The notes: generated from the sequence alone by a model not told the origin. A stretch of 64,000 nt of DNA from Lepidostoma basale (GCA_022606425.2 JAHDVF020000501.1:124001-188000); one strand, 5' to 3'. Shown: positions 44,076-54,355, counted from the stretch's first letter. Program-made: numbers and translations.

Positions 44076-44375
44076 AAAAAAAATAATCAATCGATTAGTT
44101 CACGATTAATTCGATTAGTTCACGCATCCGGGGAAACCTGGGAGTTATTGATATAAAAAGTAAGCTTAAAGAAAGGAAGATGAGATGATACGGACATATA
44201 AAACGGAGACCACACAGTAAATAGAGCTTAGTCTGTGAATCTTCATTGTTAACCATCCAGAGGAAGACCTAGGGACACGTGGATGATTTAGTGCAATAGC
44301 GTCTTGCAAAGAAATGGCTTGAGTGAAGGCGATACTCAAAACCGTAAGAAGTACAGCCTGAGATCGAGAAGAATC

Positions 44376-44660
44376 AACCCCAACAGTCAACATCATATCA
44401 TCACATCATCAGCCGTCTGTCATCCACTGCTGAATGTAGGCCTTTCTCATCTGAATGTAGGCCTCTCTCGCTCCATTGCCGCTCCCATCCATCCAGGTCC
44501 AGCAATCCTCTTCAGATCGTCGGTCCAGCGGGCAAGGGGACGTCCAACTCTGTGGAATCCTGTACGCGGTCTCCACTTCAGAACCCGCCTCTCCCATCGG
44601 CCGTCGATTTTCCGACGGATATGGCCAGCCACTTCAGCCCGCCCATCCTCAGAGCCACCT
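44376..44660 (-). mobile_element. RTE-like LINE, C-terminal fragment
   Basis: Leftward it encodes VAGHIRRKIDGRWERRVLKW, RPRTGFHRVGRP and RWTDDLKRIAGPGWM, the hallmark end of RTE-type reverse transcriptases, then AYIQ.W. It lies head-to-head with the next fragment. Confidence 0.83.
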
Positions 44661-44890
44661 CAGTCACCTTGGTTTGTTGACGAAAGAAGGTTTTTGACTC
44701 TGTCGAGACTTGGGCTATTCTGGAGTCTCTGCAGCGAAACTAGATTGATTGGAATTACGTACAGGTATTAAAATGCCTCTATAATAATGCCACAACGGTG
44801 GGTCAGACAGGGGGACGTGATATCTCCGAAGCTGTTGTCAGTCAAAACAGACAATGAATTGGGATAGCGTCGGGAAGAAGAAGAATCAAT
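44661..44890 (+). mobile_element. RTE-like LINE, reverse-transcriptase core fragment
   Basis: With frameshifts it encodes KAFDSVETWAILESLQ, DWNYVQVLKCLYNNATT and VRQGDVISPKLL, which is the palm region of RTE. It then jumps to a GAAGAAGAAGAA tail, so an internal deletion is likely. Confidence 0.75.
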
Positions 44891-45385
44891 CGATTATTTG
44901 GGTTAGATGTCGATTAGTCTAGCCCCGTCCCTAGCGAACGGGCCAGCCTTGCGTGTAGTCGGTCGCGAGCAGTGAGAGTGATGTGGGGTCCTAGGCAGTA
45001 ACAATAATTGCGCTGGTGATTGTTTCTGCTGAAGTGGTTTAGACTTCTCGGCTGAGGACTGGTCAGGGATGCGGCTGCGACACAAAAACTCGTTAATATG
45101 TCAGAAGTGAATACACGAGATTACTAACACTTTACGATTTCGGTTAAGTTGTTTAAACATGGCACTAAACGAGGCGCTCGTTCTATTTTAGAGACCGTAT
45201 TCGGTGGCTGTAATAACCGATAGAAACCATTAAAGACTGACCAAGTGTTCTATGTAAATTTATTCGGTGGTATAGCACTATAACAGCTATGTTTTTTTAT
45301 GTTTATTGACGTACATTTAAAGGAAAAATTCTAAATAATTAAGCTGGCGATGTAACCTAAACAATAAATAATGAAAAATGATCAT
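44891..45385. other. Unassigned; GC-richer 44915-45090
   Basis: No domain in the short frames. No repeat match within the window. Confidence 0.38.
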
Positions 45386-45387
45386 AA

Positions 45388-45685
45388 AAGTTGGTTAATA
45401 CGAATGAAAACGTCAGTTTTATTGTATTTTATGGGAATGACATGTTTCTAAGGCAATATCAAATGTGACGAAACATCAAATGCAGTTTATGTACACTAGT
45501 AAATGGAGCAGAATATGGTAATTAACAAATTGATGTGACTTTACACATTTTTAACAAATAATTATTTAGAAGGGCGAAACATGTCATTTCCATAAAATAT
45601 TATAAAACTTCTAGAACTGACGTTTTGTTTCGTATTAATGATTTAATATGGAGTTTTACATTATTGTTCAAGAAACAATAAATAT
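45388..45685. repeat. FB-A foldback with internal insertion
   Basis: The left arm GGTTAATACGAATGAAAACG to TGACATGTTTCTAAGGCAAT. About 90 unrelated bases (45475-45563) follow before the right arm AGGGCGAAACATGTCATTTC and its outer arm to AAGAAACAATAAAT. Confidence 0.8.
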
Positions 45686-45837
45686 AAAAGTTTTTTTTTT
45701 TGGTTTACAGTGATAAATTAACTAAAATAATTGTGAAATTATATTATGATATATTTAATCAAATATTATATGATTGCAGCTTATGTTTTTAATTTTTGAC
45801 ATTAATAGTGTTACAGATTCTCCTTTCAAATAAACAA

Positions 45838-45890
45838 TGATATTCCACAGTGTTAACGCCATAACCTTCAATAAAATATTGATTTTTTTG
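45838..45890. repeat. FB-B outer-arm fragment
   Basis: ATATTCCACAGTGTTAACGCC and CTTCAATAAAATATTG resemble FB-B ends. A poly-ATT/poly-T run follows at 45935-45980. Confidence 0.4.
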
Positions 45891-45984
45891 TAATATTTAC
45901 CTCAGAGTGAAATATTCCAATATTTTTCCTGTATGATTTTTATTATTATTATTATTATTATTTTTTTTTTTTTTTTTTTTATGT

Positions 45985-46219
45985 ACACAACAGGTCGTTT
46001 CGACCCAATTACTGTGTACATTTTTTTTAAATATTTTAGCTATTATATTGATTCTTGTGACATGTGATAGGTAGCCAATCTATCGCCATTTTTTATTGTC
46101 ACGTGAATTCTACACCAGACCAAAGACAGTGTGACAATCACACTGCCATCGCCGGGAATCGAACCCAGGACCTTCGGCATGGAAGTCAGAGATCGTAACC
46201 ACTCTGCCACGAAGGTCGT
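45985..46219 (-). mobile_element. SINE-1, full-length reference copy
   Basis: Leftward: ACCTTCGTGGCAGAGTGGTT (A box), B box GGTTCGATTCC, the CAGTGTGATTGTCACACTG hairpin, body, then ATGTACACAGTAATTGGGTC and GAAACGACCTGTTGTGTACA, which fold into a 3' hairpin (GGTCG/CGACC, TGTACA ends). The T-rich left flank may be its poly-A-like tail. Confidence 0.88.
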
Positions 46220-46491
46220 CTTTGATAATGGTTCCGAATTACCCTAACCAAACTTATGAATAACTAACCAAACTTATAAATGGTTCCTTGGCGCTCTGTA
46301 GCTGCCTGTCGGACGTGTTTTATATCGCTCTGTAGTTTTATATTCATATTGAGGGATATCTTTGTTTCCCAAAGCTTATTTTTACGTTAAACAATAGCTA
46401 TAGTTTTATATTTTATATTTTAGTAATACGAAATTATAAATTAACTATCAGTGAATGTGTAAATGACGTTTTAAAGTTTTAAATATTTCGT

Positions 46492-49400
46492 TTGTGTAGA
46501 TCAAAGTGTCAGTGCAAAGTGAAACATTTCGCATCCCCTAAGCGAATACAAAATGTGTGCGCCACATGTTATGCTGGTCAGGGCGGCAAGGCGGCCTTTT
46601 TAGTGGACCCGGCTAAGCATAATACGAGTGAATATTTATGGGGGTGCTGTAAACAAGACACGCTTAAATCTGCTTCGATGTGCGCTATCCACAAACACTA
46701 CGCAAAGGAAGATTTATTGTTATTATCAGTCGGAAGTAGAATCAGTGAAATTGACCAAAACATCGTCAACATCCTAATATCTCTTAATATTCTTCGTCAA
46801 CCTGATGAAGATGTTAAGAAGATAAGACACAGAGGATGTCGTGCTGGCAGGAAAGTGAAACGACCACCTCTCGCCGTATCAAGTGCAGAATCGACGAAAG
46901 GGAACCGGGTATCAGACTCTTTCCGGGAGAAACACATTGGAATTGGAAGCTGGAATGCTCGGTCAATTAGAAATAAGGAAGATGAAATAGATAATATCTT
47001 CAAAACGCAAAACCTACATCTATTCACCCTAACAGAAACGTGGCACGAAAGCTCCGATTCTATATGTCTAAAAAATATGCAAGCTCTTGGTTATGTGACG
47101 GTAGATGAAGCGAGACCCATAAGAAAAGAAAAATCAAGGGATAACCTTAATTTTACAAACCATGGTGGTATTGTCACCATCGCCCGGCAAGGCTTGCATA
47201 TTGAGAGAATTAAAATCGGAGTTTTCGAGACGTTTGAACATCTTGGGTGTCGCGTGTCATCGGGAAGATCATCTTTCACCCTTATCACTATTTACCGACC
47301 AGGATCTAAATCAACCTGCGTTAAATTTTACGAAGAATTCTCGGAACTGCTACAATTCGCGGCCAGCCTCTCTGAACATTGGATGATTGTTGGAGACATC
47401 AATATCCGATTAGAGAGAACCTCATCGTCTAGTGATAAATTCCTAGACATGATGGAATGCTATGGGTCCAAGCAATGGGTTACCGAGCCAACACATACCG
47501 CAGGTGGATTACTGGATATCCTCATCTCCAACAAAAATGCTGTTAACACTCCGGCAAGTGTTATAGATATTGGACTCTCGGACCACAAAATGATTCGTAC
47601 GGAGATCCCTTTCCATCCACCACGACCCGTGTTTCAAACTTTCACTTCACGTACATGGCGCTCTTTCAATTTTGAAAAATTTGAAAGAGACTTGATGAAC
47701 TCACATGTTTGTGAAAAATATAATAACAGTACCCTCGAAATGTCATTAGATGAATTAGTTCAAACCTACTACAATGTTTTTACTTCTCTTCTCGACAAGC
47801 ATGCTCCACATTCGACAAAAACACTCCGGGTGCGAGTGTCTAATGCATGGTTTGATGAAGAATGTCGTAGAAACAAGAGACTAATGCGTAGGTTTGAACG
47901 TATGTACCGAAACACAGGCCTAAGCTCTTCAAGAGAAGCCTGGGTGAGATCGCAGAATTCTTTTAGAGACCTGATCAAGAAGAAAAGATCGGAGTACTGG
48001 AAATGTAAAATTGAATCGGAAAAGGAAAATCCCCGACATCTATGGAATTCCGTTAAATCAGTACTCGGAAATAATCAACAAGAAAAGGCCTCTACCAAGT
48101 TATCTCCTCAGGACTTCGCCCAATTCTTTGAAGATAAAATCGCTGTGATTCGTGCAACGACTTCATCTACAACACCACCAACTTTCACGACATATGAGGG
48201 AAAACTTCTAACTAAATTTAATATCACAACACCTCAAGAAGTGATTAAACTTATCTTAAACGCACCTAATAAACAGTGTTCGCTTGATCCGATTCCGACA
48301 TGGCTTCTCAAGAGATGCTGTCACCATGTTGCTCCATTTTTAGTCAAAATTTTTAACAAATCTCTTCTAACAGGACAAGTCCCCTTTTTGCTCAAGAAAG
48401 CTATTGTTTCTCCCATATTAAAAAAACCTCAACTAGATTCCGAAAATCTTAGTAACTTCCGGCCCGTCTCAAATCTACCTTTCATCTCTAAAGTTCTTGA
48501 AAAAATTGTAGCCTCCCAAATTTCAACTCACCTTTCGACAAACAATATTTTGTCTAAATTACAATCCGCCTACAGACGTTTCCATTCAACGGAGACGGGA
48601 TTGCTTAGAGTCATGTCAGATTTAGTACTGGCAAACGAATCGGGCAAATTGGCACTGCTCTCCCTTCTGGACATGAGCGCTGCGTTTGACACAATTGATC
48701 ACTCATATCTTATCCAACGATTAGCGATCACGTATGGTTTTAGAGGTAATGCCATAGACTGGCTAAATTCATATCTGTCGGATCGTTCACAAGCTGTGCA
48801 GCTAGCAGGTAAAAAATCCTCATTTACTAATATCCAATCTGGTGTGCCACAAGGCTCTGTTTTAGGACCCCTTTTATTTATCATGTTTACAAATGACGTT
48901 GCCAAAATAATAGAATCCTTTGGCCTCCTCTCACATTGCTATGCTGATGATCAGCAACTTTATTTTTTCTGCAACCCTGATGACACCAAACATCTTACGT
49001 CAATAACTGTCAACTGCATTGATGCCATATCCAGATGGATGGCATCAAACAAACTTAAACTAAATCCATCCAAAACGGAATTTCTCTGGACTTCTTCCGC
49101 AAAGCGTCAACATCTTATCGATCATTCCTCAATCTCAACAGCTGACAATGATATCGTTCCCAAAAACTCCACAAAGCTTCTTGGTGTTTATCTTGACGCA
49201 AATCTGTCTCTAAAATCCCAAATTAATAACACGGTCAGCGCTAGTTTCTTCCACCTAAGACGATTAAAATCCGTCAAAAGGAGTATTCCCCATGACACTT
49301 TCAAAACTCTTGTAAATTCCTTCGTTGTGTCACGACTTGATTATTGTAATGGAATTTATGCAAACATTCCAAAACAACAAATAAACAAACTTCAATCTGC

Positions 49401-49809
49401 GTTCAATGCAGCAGCAAGGCTCATTAAAGGCATTCCAAAAAAGTCTCATATAACACAACATCTCAAAGAACTTCACTGGCTTAAAAGTCCAGAAAGAATC
49501 CAGTATAAACTCTGCTGGACAGTCTTCAAAGCGCTACATGGAATGGCACCAAGTTATATATCTGAACTCTGTATAACGGACAGCCTAAATTCACGGAAAT
49601 CCACACTTCGCTCGGCGAACTCCTCAGCAATAGGAAGATTAGTTGAGCCGAAGCGTTGCCCCAGTACAAATTTCGGGGATCGAGCGTTCGCGGTAGCCGG
49701 TCCATCAGCTTGGAACAATCTCCCTTCACACCTTAGATGCATAAATGATCCGACAGATTTCAGATCTAAATTGAAAACCCATCTTTTTCATATTTCATAC
49801 CCAATTTAA
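46492..49809 (+). CDS. L2/CR1-type LINE ORF2: endonuclease plus reverse transcriptase, uninterrupted
   Basis: Encodes the protein that nicks target DNA and reverse-transcribes the element's RNA. 1105 codons stand open without a stop or frameshift. Order: a Cys-rich N-terminus (CRSKCQCKV, CATCY, GCCKQ; residues 1-65) of unknown fold; an APE-type endonuclease (NARSIRN from 156, TETW 181-184, GDIN 301-304, SDH 363-365); reverse transcriptase with NFRPVSNLPF, LLDMSAAFD (D727, D733), SGVPQGSVLGPLLF (from 783) and the catalytic YADD at 817-820; and a C-terminus ending DFRSKLKTHLFHISYPI, typical of L2/CR1. The listed start is a TTG; the frame is closed by a stop at 46480. The first in-frame ATG is at 46678 (residue 63), still upstream of the endonuclease. 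No separate ORF1 is visible. Activity is possible but unproven. CR1 versus L2 clade is not settled. Confidence 0.92.
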   Translation: MCRSKCQCKVKHFASPKRIQNVCATCYAGQGGKAAFLVDPAKHNTSEYLWGCCKQDTLKSASMCAIHKHYAKEDLLLLSVGSRISEIDQNIVNILISLNILRQPDEDVKKIRHRGCRAGRKVKRPPLAVSSAESTKGNRVSDSFREKHIGIGSWNARSIRNKEDEIDNIFKTQNLHLFTLTETWHESSDSICLKNMQALGYVTVDEARPIRKEKSRDNLNFTNHGGIVTIARQGLHIERIKIGVFETFEHLGCRVSSGRSSFTLITIYRPGSKSTCVKFYEEFSELLQFAASLSEHWMIVGDINIRLERTSSSSDKFLDMMECYGSKQWVTEPTHTAGGLLDILISNKNAVNTPASVIDIGLSDHKMIRTEIPFHPPRPVFQTFTSRTWRSFNFEKFERDLMNSHVCEKYNNSTLEMSLDELVQTYYNVFTSLLDKHAPHSTKTLRVRVSNAWFDEECRRNKRLMRRFERMYRNTGLSSSREAWVRSQNSFRDLIKKKRSEYWKCKIESEKENPRHLWNSVKSVLGNNQQEKASTKLSPQDFAQFFEDKIAVIRATTSSTTPPTFTTYEGKLLTKFNITTPQEVIKLILNAPNKQCSLDPIPTWLLKRCCHHVAPFLVKIFNKSLLTGQVPFLLKKAIVSPILKKPQLDSENLSNFRPVSNLPFISKVLEKIVASQISTHLSTNNILSKLQSAYRRFHSTETGLLRVMSDLVLANESGKLALLSLLDMSAAFDTIDHSYLIQRLAITYGFRGNAIDWLNSYLSDRSQAVQLAGKKSSFTNIQSGVPQGSVLGPLLFIMFTNDVAKIIESFGLLSHCYADDQQLYFFCNPDDTKHLTSITVNCIDAISRWMASNKLKLNPSKTEFLWTSSAKRQHLIDHSSISTADNDIVPKNSTKLLGVYLDANLSLKSQINNTVSASFFHLRRLKSVKRSIPHDTFKTLVNSFVVSRLDYCNGIYANIPKQQINKLQSAFNAAARLIKGIPKKSHITQHLKELHWLKSPERIQYKLCWTVFKALHGMAPSYISELCITDSLNSRKSTLRSANSSAIGRLVEPKRCPSTNFGDRAFAVAGPSAWNNLPSHLRCINDPTDFRSKLKTHLFHISYPI

Positions 49810-49980
49810 ACATTTATACTTTGTTCTACTATACTTTCAAACCGATCGTTTTTTAAGCGGTCACATTTAGATTTTTAAGATTTAAAACACGTCTTAATGC
49901 GCCCTTGAGGTGATTACATCACAAAAACGGCGCTTTAAAAGTTAGCATATTATTATTATTTATTATTATTATTAATTAAA
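49810..49980 (+). mobile_element. 3' UTR and ATT-repeat tail of the L2/CR1-type LINE
   Basis: ACACGTCTTAATGCGCCCTT, GAGGTGATTACATCACAAAA and ACGGCGCTTTAAAAGTTAGC precede ATT repeats. The GTGATTACATCAC block is a near-palindrome. The orphan end at 15062-15172 starts and stops with this sequence. Confidence 0.85.
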
Positions 49981-50479
49981 ATAAAATATATTACACTTTA
50001 TTTTATTATTACTAGATGAAATTCAGTGTTTTATTAATTGTGCAAATTCTAGAATACGGAATTTACGAGTAGTTAATATTTTTTTATAAACTAGGTATGT
50101 GCCTACATTGTCAGTGGATTTTTTCAATGATTCAGGAGCCAAAAAAGCGTCAAAATTACGCATTATTATAAAGGCGTATTTATTTTGCTGGATTCATTAT
50201 GCAAGCTGGTTATCAGACAATATAAAAACATTGAAAATGACACTTTTATTTTCACTGGACACCACGATTACTGCCCGTGGCATTGGGCTGTTGTCGTTAA
50301 CGAATTATCCACTGCATTAAACCACATAATCACACCGCCAATTAGCCCCAGAGGGCTCCGGAGATCATAAAAGGCCTTTCAGTGCTGGATGAGGTAGCCA
50401 TTCAGAATCGTCTGCGGTAAAATGACAAGTCAACTTTATTTATCTGTTATATGTTGTCATATTAAATGTGTACGAACGG
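49981..50479. other. Unassigned sequence
   Basis: No gene or repeat recognised. Confidence 0.4.
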
Positions 50480-50980
50480 AAGGAAAGCTTGGACTTGGAC
50501 TTGTATCTTCTGGCTTACAGAGGTTCAGCTCATGTGGCTATTCCTCTTACGTCTGATGGGAACATTGTTGGAAGGTGATTTGGTGGGTTGTTAGTTTATG
50601 CGGGGGCATGATTTGTGTGGCCTGGAATGTTCCTTTGAAGGATGATCGATTTTGGACCCTTGTGGCGGCTGGTGTCTGGGTCGTAATTTGAGAGGTATTT
50701 TACTGTGGGGTTAGGATGTGAAGGGAGTCCTTTGTAAAAACGTTCGGCAAGTTTCAGAATGAATTCATCTATCATCGGGATCCCCGATTCTAGGTGCAGT
50801 TGTGTGATCCTGGTCCATGAAGGAGCACCAAGCGATAAACGGATAGCCTTTTTTGCAGGATTTGGAGTTTTCGTATATGACTCGAAGCTGCATAGCCCCA
50901 GATTGGGGCTGCATAAGTGAAGATCGGCCTTATAACCGTGGAAGCCTAAATTGGATATTACCCAAGGAGACCACATCGCT
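50480..50980 (-). mobile_element. Jockey-type LINE, C-terminal fragment and 3' UTR
   Basis: Leftward with a frameshift near 50860: RPIFTYAAPIWGYAA, then RLSLGAPSWTRITQLHLESG, IPMIDEFILKLAERFY and NPTVKYLSNYD, the conserved end of Jockey-clade reverse transcriptases. The 3' UTR (50480-50640) is shared with the interior of the foldbacks at 19.2 and 53.8 kb. Confidence 0.82.
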
Positions 50981-51840
50981 AGGACTTCTTCTTCTAAAGC
51001 CTCTCTATTCTACCTAAAAATCTTATAATATTTTTTGTGCACATTTGTTTTTAAAAAAAAACAGGAAACAAATTTATTTTAGGGCTCGTAATAAAAATAG
51101 CAATAACCATAAAAACTGTAACAATATCTCAATTATCAAAAACAAACAGGTTCGGCCTCCCTTGTGATTTTTTTCTCACAAAATGCCACTTCACACGTAG
51201 AGTTCTAATTACAAACAGAAATAGGGTTATTAGGACATAAACTATTCAAGCTGACAGACAGAGCCATGAACAAGAACATTAGAGTTCCTAAATAGGCAAT
51301 AATTTTGCTTTTAAACATTCTTTTGTCAAAGCTATTCGAAGTTTAGCTTCTCATAATCATCTTTGCTCCTTCGGTATGCGTATTAGGCGACTATTGATTT
51401 TCGTTTTTATAGGACAAAAAAATGTGATTTATGACACATATTTACCTGCCTTTTTAGAGATACTCGTATATGAGGTGATTTGTCCTACATAAAAAAATCT
51501 CTTCTTCGGGCGTAAATTCATTCCATATTGTTTTATTAATGTTTTGACTTGATTGTAAATGTACAGAATATTTCTTAACGTGATTAATATCATAACAAAA
51601 CGAACCTTTATATGCGTATCGTTGAAATCGTTTAAAAATGTGTATATCAGTAGAACGCAATATATGTATTGTATAATGTAATATAATTTGAAATTTTATG
51701 TTAGAAGTTCTTTGTAATGTTTTTTTTTTTTAATTTTGTTAAATAAAAACATATATTTAGTTAAATTTCACTTATGTTTATGGCTTCGATCGGTTTCGGC
51801 AGCTCGCTGCCATCTTCTGTTGCTACTAAGATCAGAATAT
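50981..51840. other. Unassigned, AT-rich
   Basis: No gene or repeat recognised. Confidence 0.4.
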
Positions 51841-51965
51841 GTCAGGCAAATTCTACACCAGACCAAAGACAGTGTGACAATCACACTGCCATCGCCGGGA
51901 ATCGAACCCGAGACCTTCGGTATGGAAGTCACAGATCTTACCACTCTGCCACGAAGGTCGTCCAC
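51841..51965 (-). mobile_element. SINE-1, 3'-shortened copy
   Basis: Leftward: GACCTTCGTGGCAGAGTGGT, B box GGTTCGATTCC, CAGTGTGATTGTCACACTG, CTTTGGTCTGGTGTAGAATT, then the body is lost. Both Pol III boxes are intact. Confidence 0.87.
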
Positions 51966-52644
51966 AGTTTTAATGGTTAGAATTAAAAAAAAACTTTTTA
52001 CACTGGAAAGTTAATACAATGCAGCTTTTGTTGTTACAGTGTGTTTAAGAAGTGTATTTCAGGGTATGACAGTTGATAATATTTCAACTAAAATATACGG
52101 CATATGTTACGAATTTCGTAACCTAAATATGGTAATGACGTTTGATACATCACAAAAGGCTGGCGCCCTATTGTTTTCTCGTTCTCTTTTCAAATTTCCC
52201 GCCACATTTTGGCTTTTTAATACTCTATCAACTTTCCCGCTCTTTGTGCTGTCAATCCGTCATCAGCCCGGAATGGCGGCATTCAAGAATTCGGCGGGCT
52301 AATTAAATTTGTAACATTCCCATCACCCGCTACTGTTCCGTGTGGAACAATGTGCGTTAGGAGTGGTATTGTCTTGGCATATCGGCGTTTGTCGGGGCGG
52401 TGTATTGACACGGCTCCCGACTGGTAGCGGAGCTTTTGTGCGCTGCTGACCGGCCAGTTTCAGATTTTTTATTATACAATAGACGATATAAGTACACTTA
52501 TAACTAAATCAAATACGAGGCTATGACTAGAAATTTTAAAACATTTTTCTATATAAAAAAAATGTGTCTCAAAAATTAACACGATTGTGACGTCACCGCC
52601 GATATTATTTTTTAGTACCTACTGCCTATGTAATTGGATTTTAA
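51966..52644. other. Unassigned; GC-richer unique stretch 52140-52470
   Basis: An 87-codon open frame (52039-52302) has no recognised domain. No repeat match. Confidence 0.38.
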
Positions 52645-52697
52645 GAGTAAGAGTAAGATGAGAATCTATAAAGTATGCATAAGACCAATAATAACAT

Positions 52698-53620
52698 CAG
52701 GGGTGCCACAAGGGTCCAATTTAGGACCATTGCTTTTCACAATATTCATAAATGATATTTCTAACGAAATAAAGTTTTCAAATTTTTTATTATTTGCTGA
52801 TGACATAAAAGTTTTCTCCAAAATAGAGAATCCCTCAGATTGCTTGAAGCTTCAGTGTGACATTCAGAGCATAACCCAATGGAGTAAACGTAACAAATTA
52901 TTCTTCAACGTCTCCAAGTGCTTTGTTATGTCATACACACGGGCATCGAAAACATTATACTTTCGCTATCTTATGGATGGGGTACAGCTTGAAAGAGCTT
53001 CTACATCCAGAGATCTCGGTGTTCTGTTCGATGCTCAATTATCGTTCAATCTTCACATAGTTGCTCTATGTAATAGTTCCATTAAAATGCTTGGATTTGT
53101 TTTCAGGAATGCCAAGATATTTTCGAACACACAGGTACTTCGGGTGTTGTATAATTCCCTGGTAAGAAGTCGGCTGGAATATAGTTCCGTTATTTGGTCA
53201 CCGCCTGGGATCCGATATTCTCTGATGGTGGAGCGAGTGCAGAAAAAATTTCTGCGCTTTCTTTACCTCAGGGAGCGCGGTTATTACCCGTGGCTCTTTC
53301 CGACTGAATTCTTGCTAGGTATGCTAAGCTACCAATCATTGGAGAGAAGGAGGAACATTCACTTGGGAGTTCACTTCTTTCAGCTGATTGGCGGCCGTAT
53401 ACAGAACTCGGATGTCCTGAGTGATGTAGGTCTATTTGTCCCTGATAATTACCTTCGTCAAAGACAGCACAGATTGTTTTATTTGCCACGCTGCAGAACC
53501 AACCTGCCAATGGTAATGCCTGTGGGTAGGGCAATCTTATTGCTTAATCGGATCGCCTCGGAGGTCGACATATTTCGTGATAGTGTGAGTTGCCTCAGGG
53601 ATGCAATATCAATGTTATGA
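52698..53620 (+). CDS. Reverse transcriptase C-terminal half (FADD LINE), open but partial
   Basis: Encodes the palm-thumb part of a non-LTR reverse transcriptase: GVPQGSNLGPLLFTIFINDI, the catalytic FADD at 52793-52804 (FLLFADDIKVF), KLFFNVSKCFVMSY, DLGVLFDAQLSF, NSLVRSRLEYSSVIW, and a C-terminus YLPRCRTNLPMVMPVGRAIL before the stop at 53620. The endonuclease, fingers and start codon are missing because the insertion is 5'-truncated, so it cannot make a working enzyme. The open frame runs 21 codons further left (to 52634), but those codons belong to the RTE-like host. It is related to the fragments at 13745, 15536, 42519, 62053 and 63207. Clade not assigned. Confidence 0.86.
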
Positions 53621-53771
53621 TTTTTTCTTACTCTTAAGCTTAATTTTTATTTTTTTTAATGCTTCTCTGTTTATAATGTAATTGCAAACGATTTGGAATT
53701 GTATGTCTGTAATGTTTGTGATTATTATCAAAATAAATGAAATAAATAAATAAATAAATGAAATGAAATGA
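52698..53771 (+). mobile_element. FADD LINE, 5'-truncated copy
   Basis: It starts exactly at the reverse-transcriptase motif SGVPQGS, runs through the C-terminus and a short 3' UTR and ends in AAATAAATAAATAAATGAAA repeats. AACAT at 52693-52697 and 53772-53776 is the likely target duplication. It sits inside an RTE-like LINE. Confidence 0.87.
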
Positions 53772-53805
53772 AACATATGGCGTCGAAGCAAGGGCAGACA
53801 CAGTA

Positions 53806-53950
53806 AGCAGTGGCGGTACTCCCATAGAAACCCAGAAGGGCTTCTGGGTTTCTATGGGAGTACCGCACCTACCGGCTTGCGTAAGAAATTTTGAATCAAA
53901 ACCTACAAATCTAAGTTATCATTCCCACACATAAACCAACAACCGAAATG
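53806..53950. mobile_element. hAT-like foldback, rearranged copy with Jockey 3' sequence
   Basis: It starts CAGTGGCGGTACTCCCATAG; a perfect 26-bp palindrome lies at 53813-53838 / 53841-53866. Then comes CGGCTTGCGTAAGAAATTTT and about 30 bases of Jockey 3' sequence (CCCACACATAAACCAACAAC). It is the second copy of the element at 19160-19411 and is inserted in the RTE-like LINE. Confidence 0.7.
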
Positions 53951-54355
53951 AAGACACTGAGGACGACAGCGGGCAAGACACTGAGAGATCGCGTGAGGAA
54001 CACTAGAATAAGATAGATATGTGAGGTTTAGGATATTATAAGATGGAGCAGACAGCGAAAAAGGGACTGGTACGGTCATGCCTATATTGGATTTTAATGT
54101 TCAAAGAATGGACACCACCAGACTTCCCTATGTTGCATTGCATAATCAGCCTCATGGGACTCGTTCTCGTGGAAGACCTCCTAAAAGATGGAAGGACAGC
54201 TGGGAGTCTACCTCACAGGAGGAGCAACACTCAGGAAAACAGACCATATAGGCCTACAACAAGGAAGAAGAAGAAGAAGGATTTTGATGATTTTTATTTT
54301 GTTCACATTTTTTATAAACTAACACAGAGGAATAAAATAAATAAATAACTCTTAT

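Larger units (their letters stand above)
52645..54285 (+). mobile_element. RTE-like LINE, 3' part, split by two later insertions
   Basis: The pieces are 52645-52697 (KMRIYKVCIRPIIT), 53772-53805 (TYGVEARADTVS) and 53949-54285 (MKTLRTTAGKTLRDRVRNTR..., then CGTGGAAGACCTCCTAAAAG and a GAAGAAGAAGAAG tail). Read together they restore the family order seen at 29760-30172, apart from about 9 residues missing at the second insertion. Confidence 0.87.

Noticed and set aside
44304..44771. 155-codon plus-strand frame
   Set aside because: It is antisense to an RTE-like C-terminus (44376-44660) and only enters real RTE sequence in a different frame afterwards.
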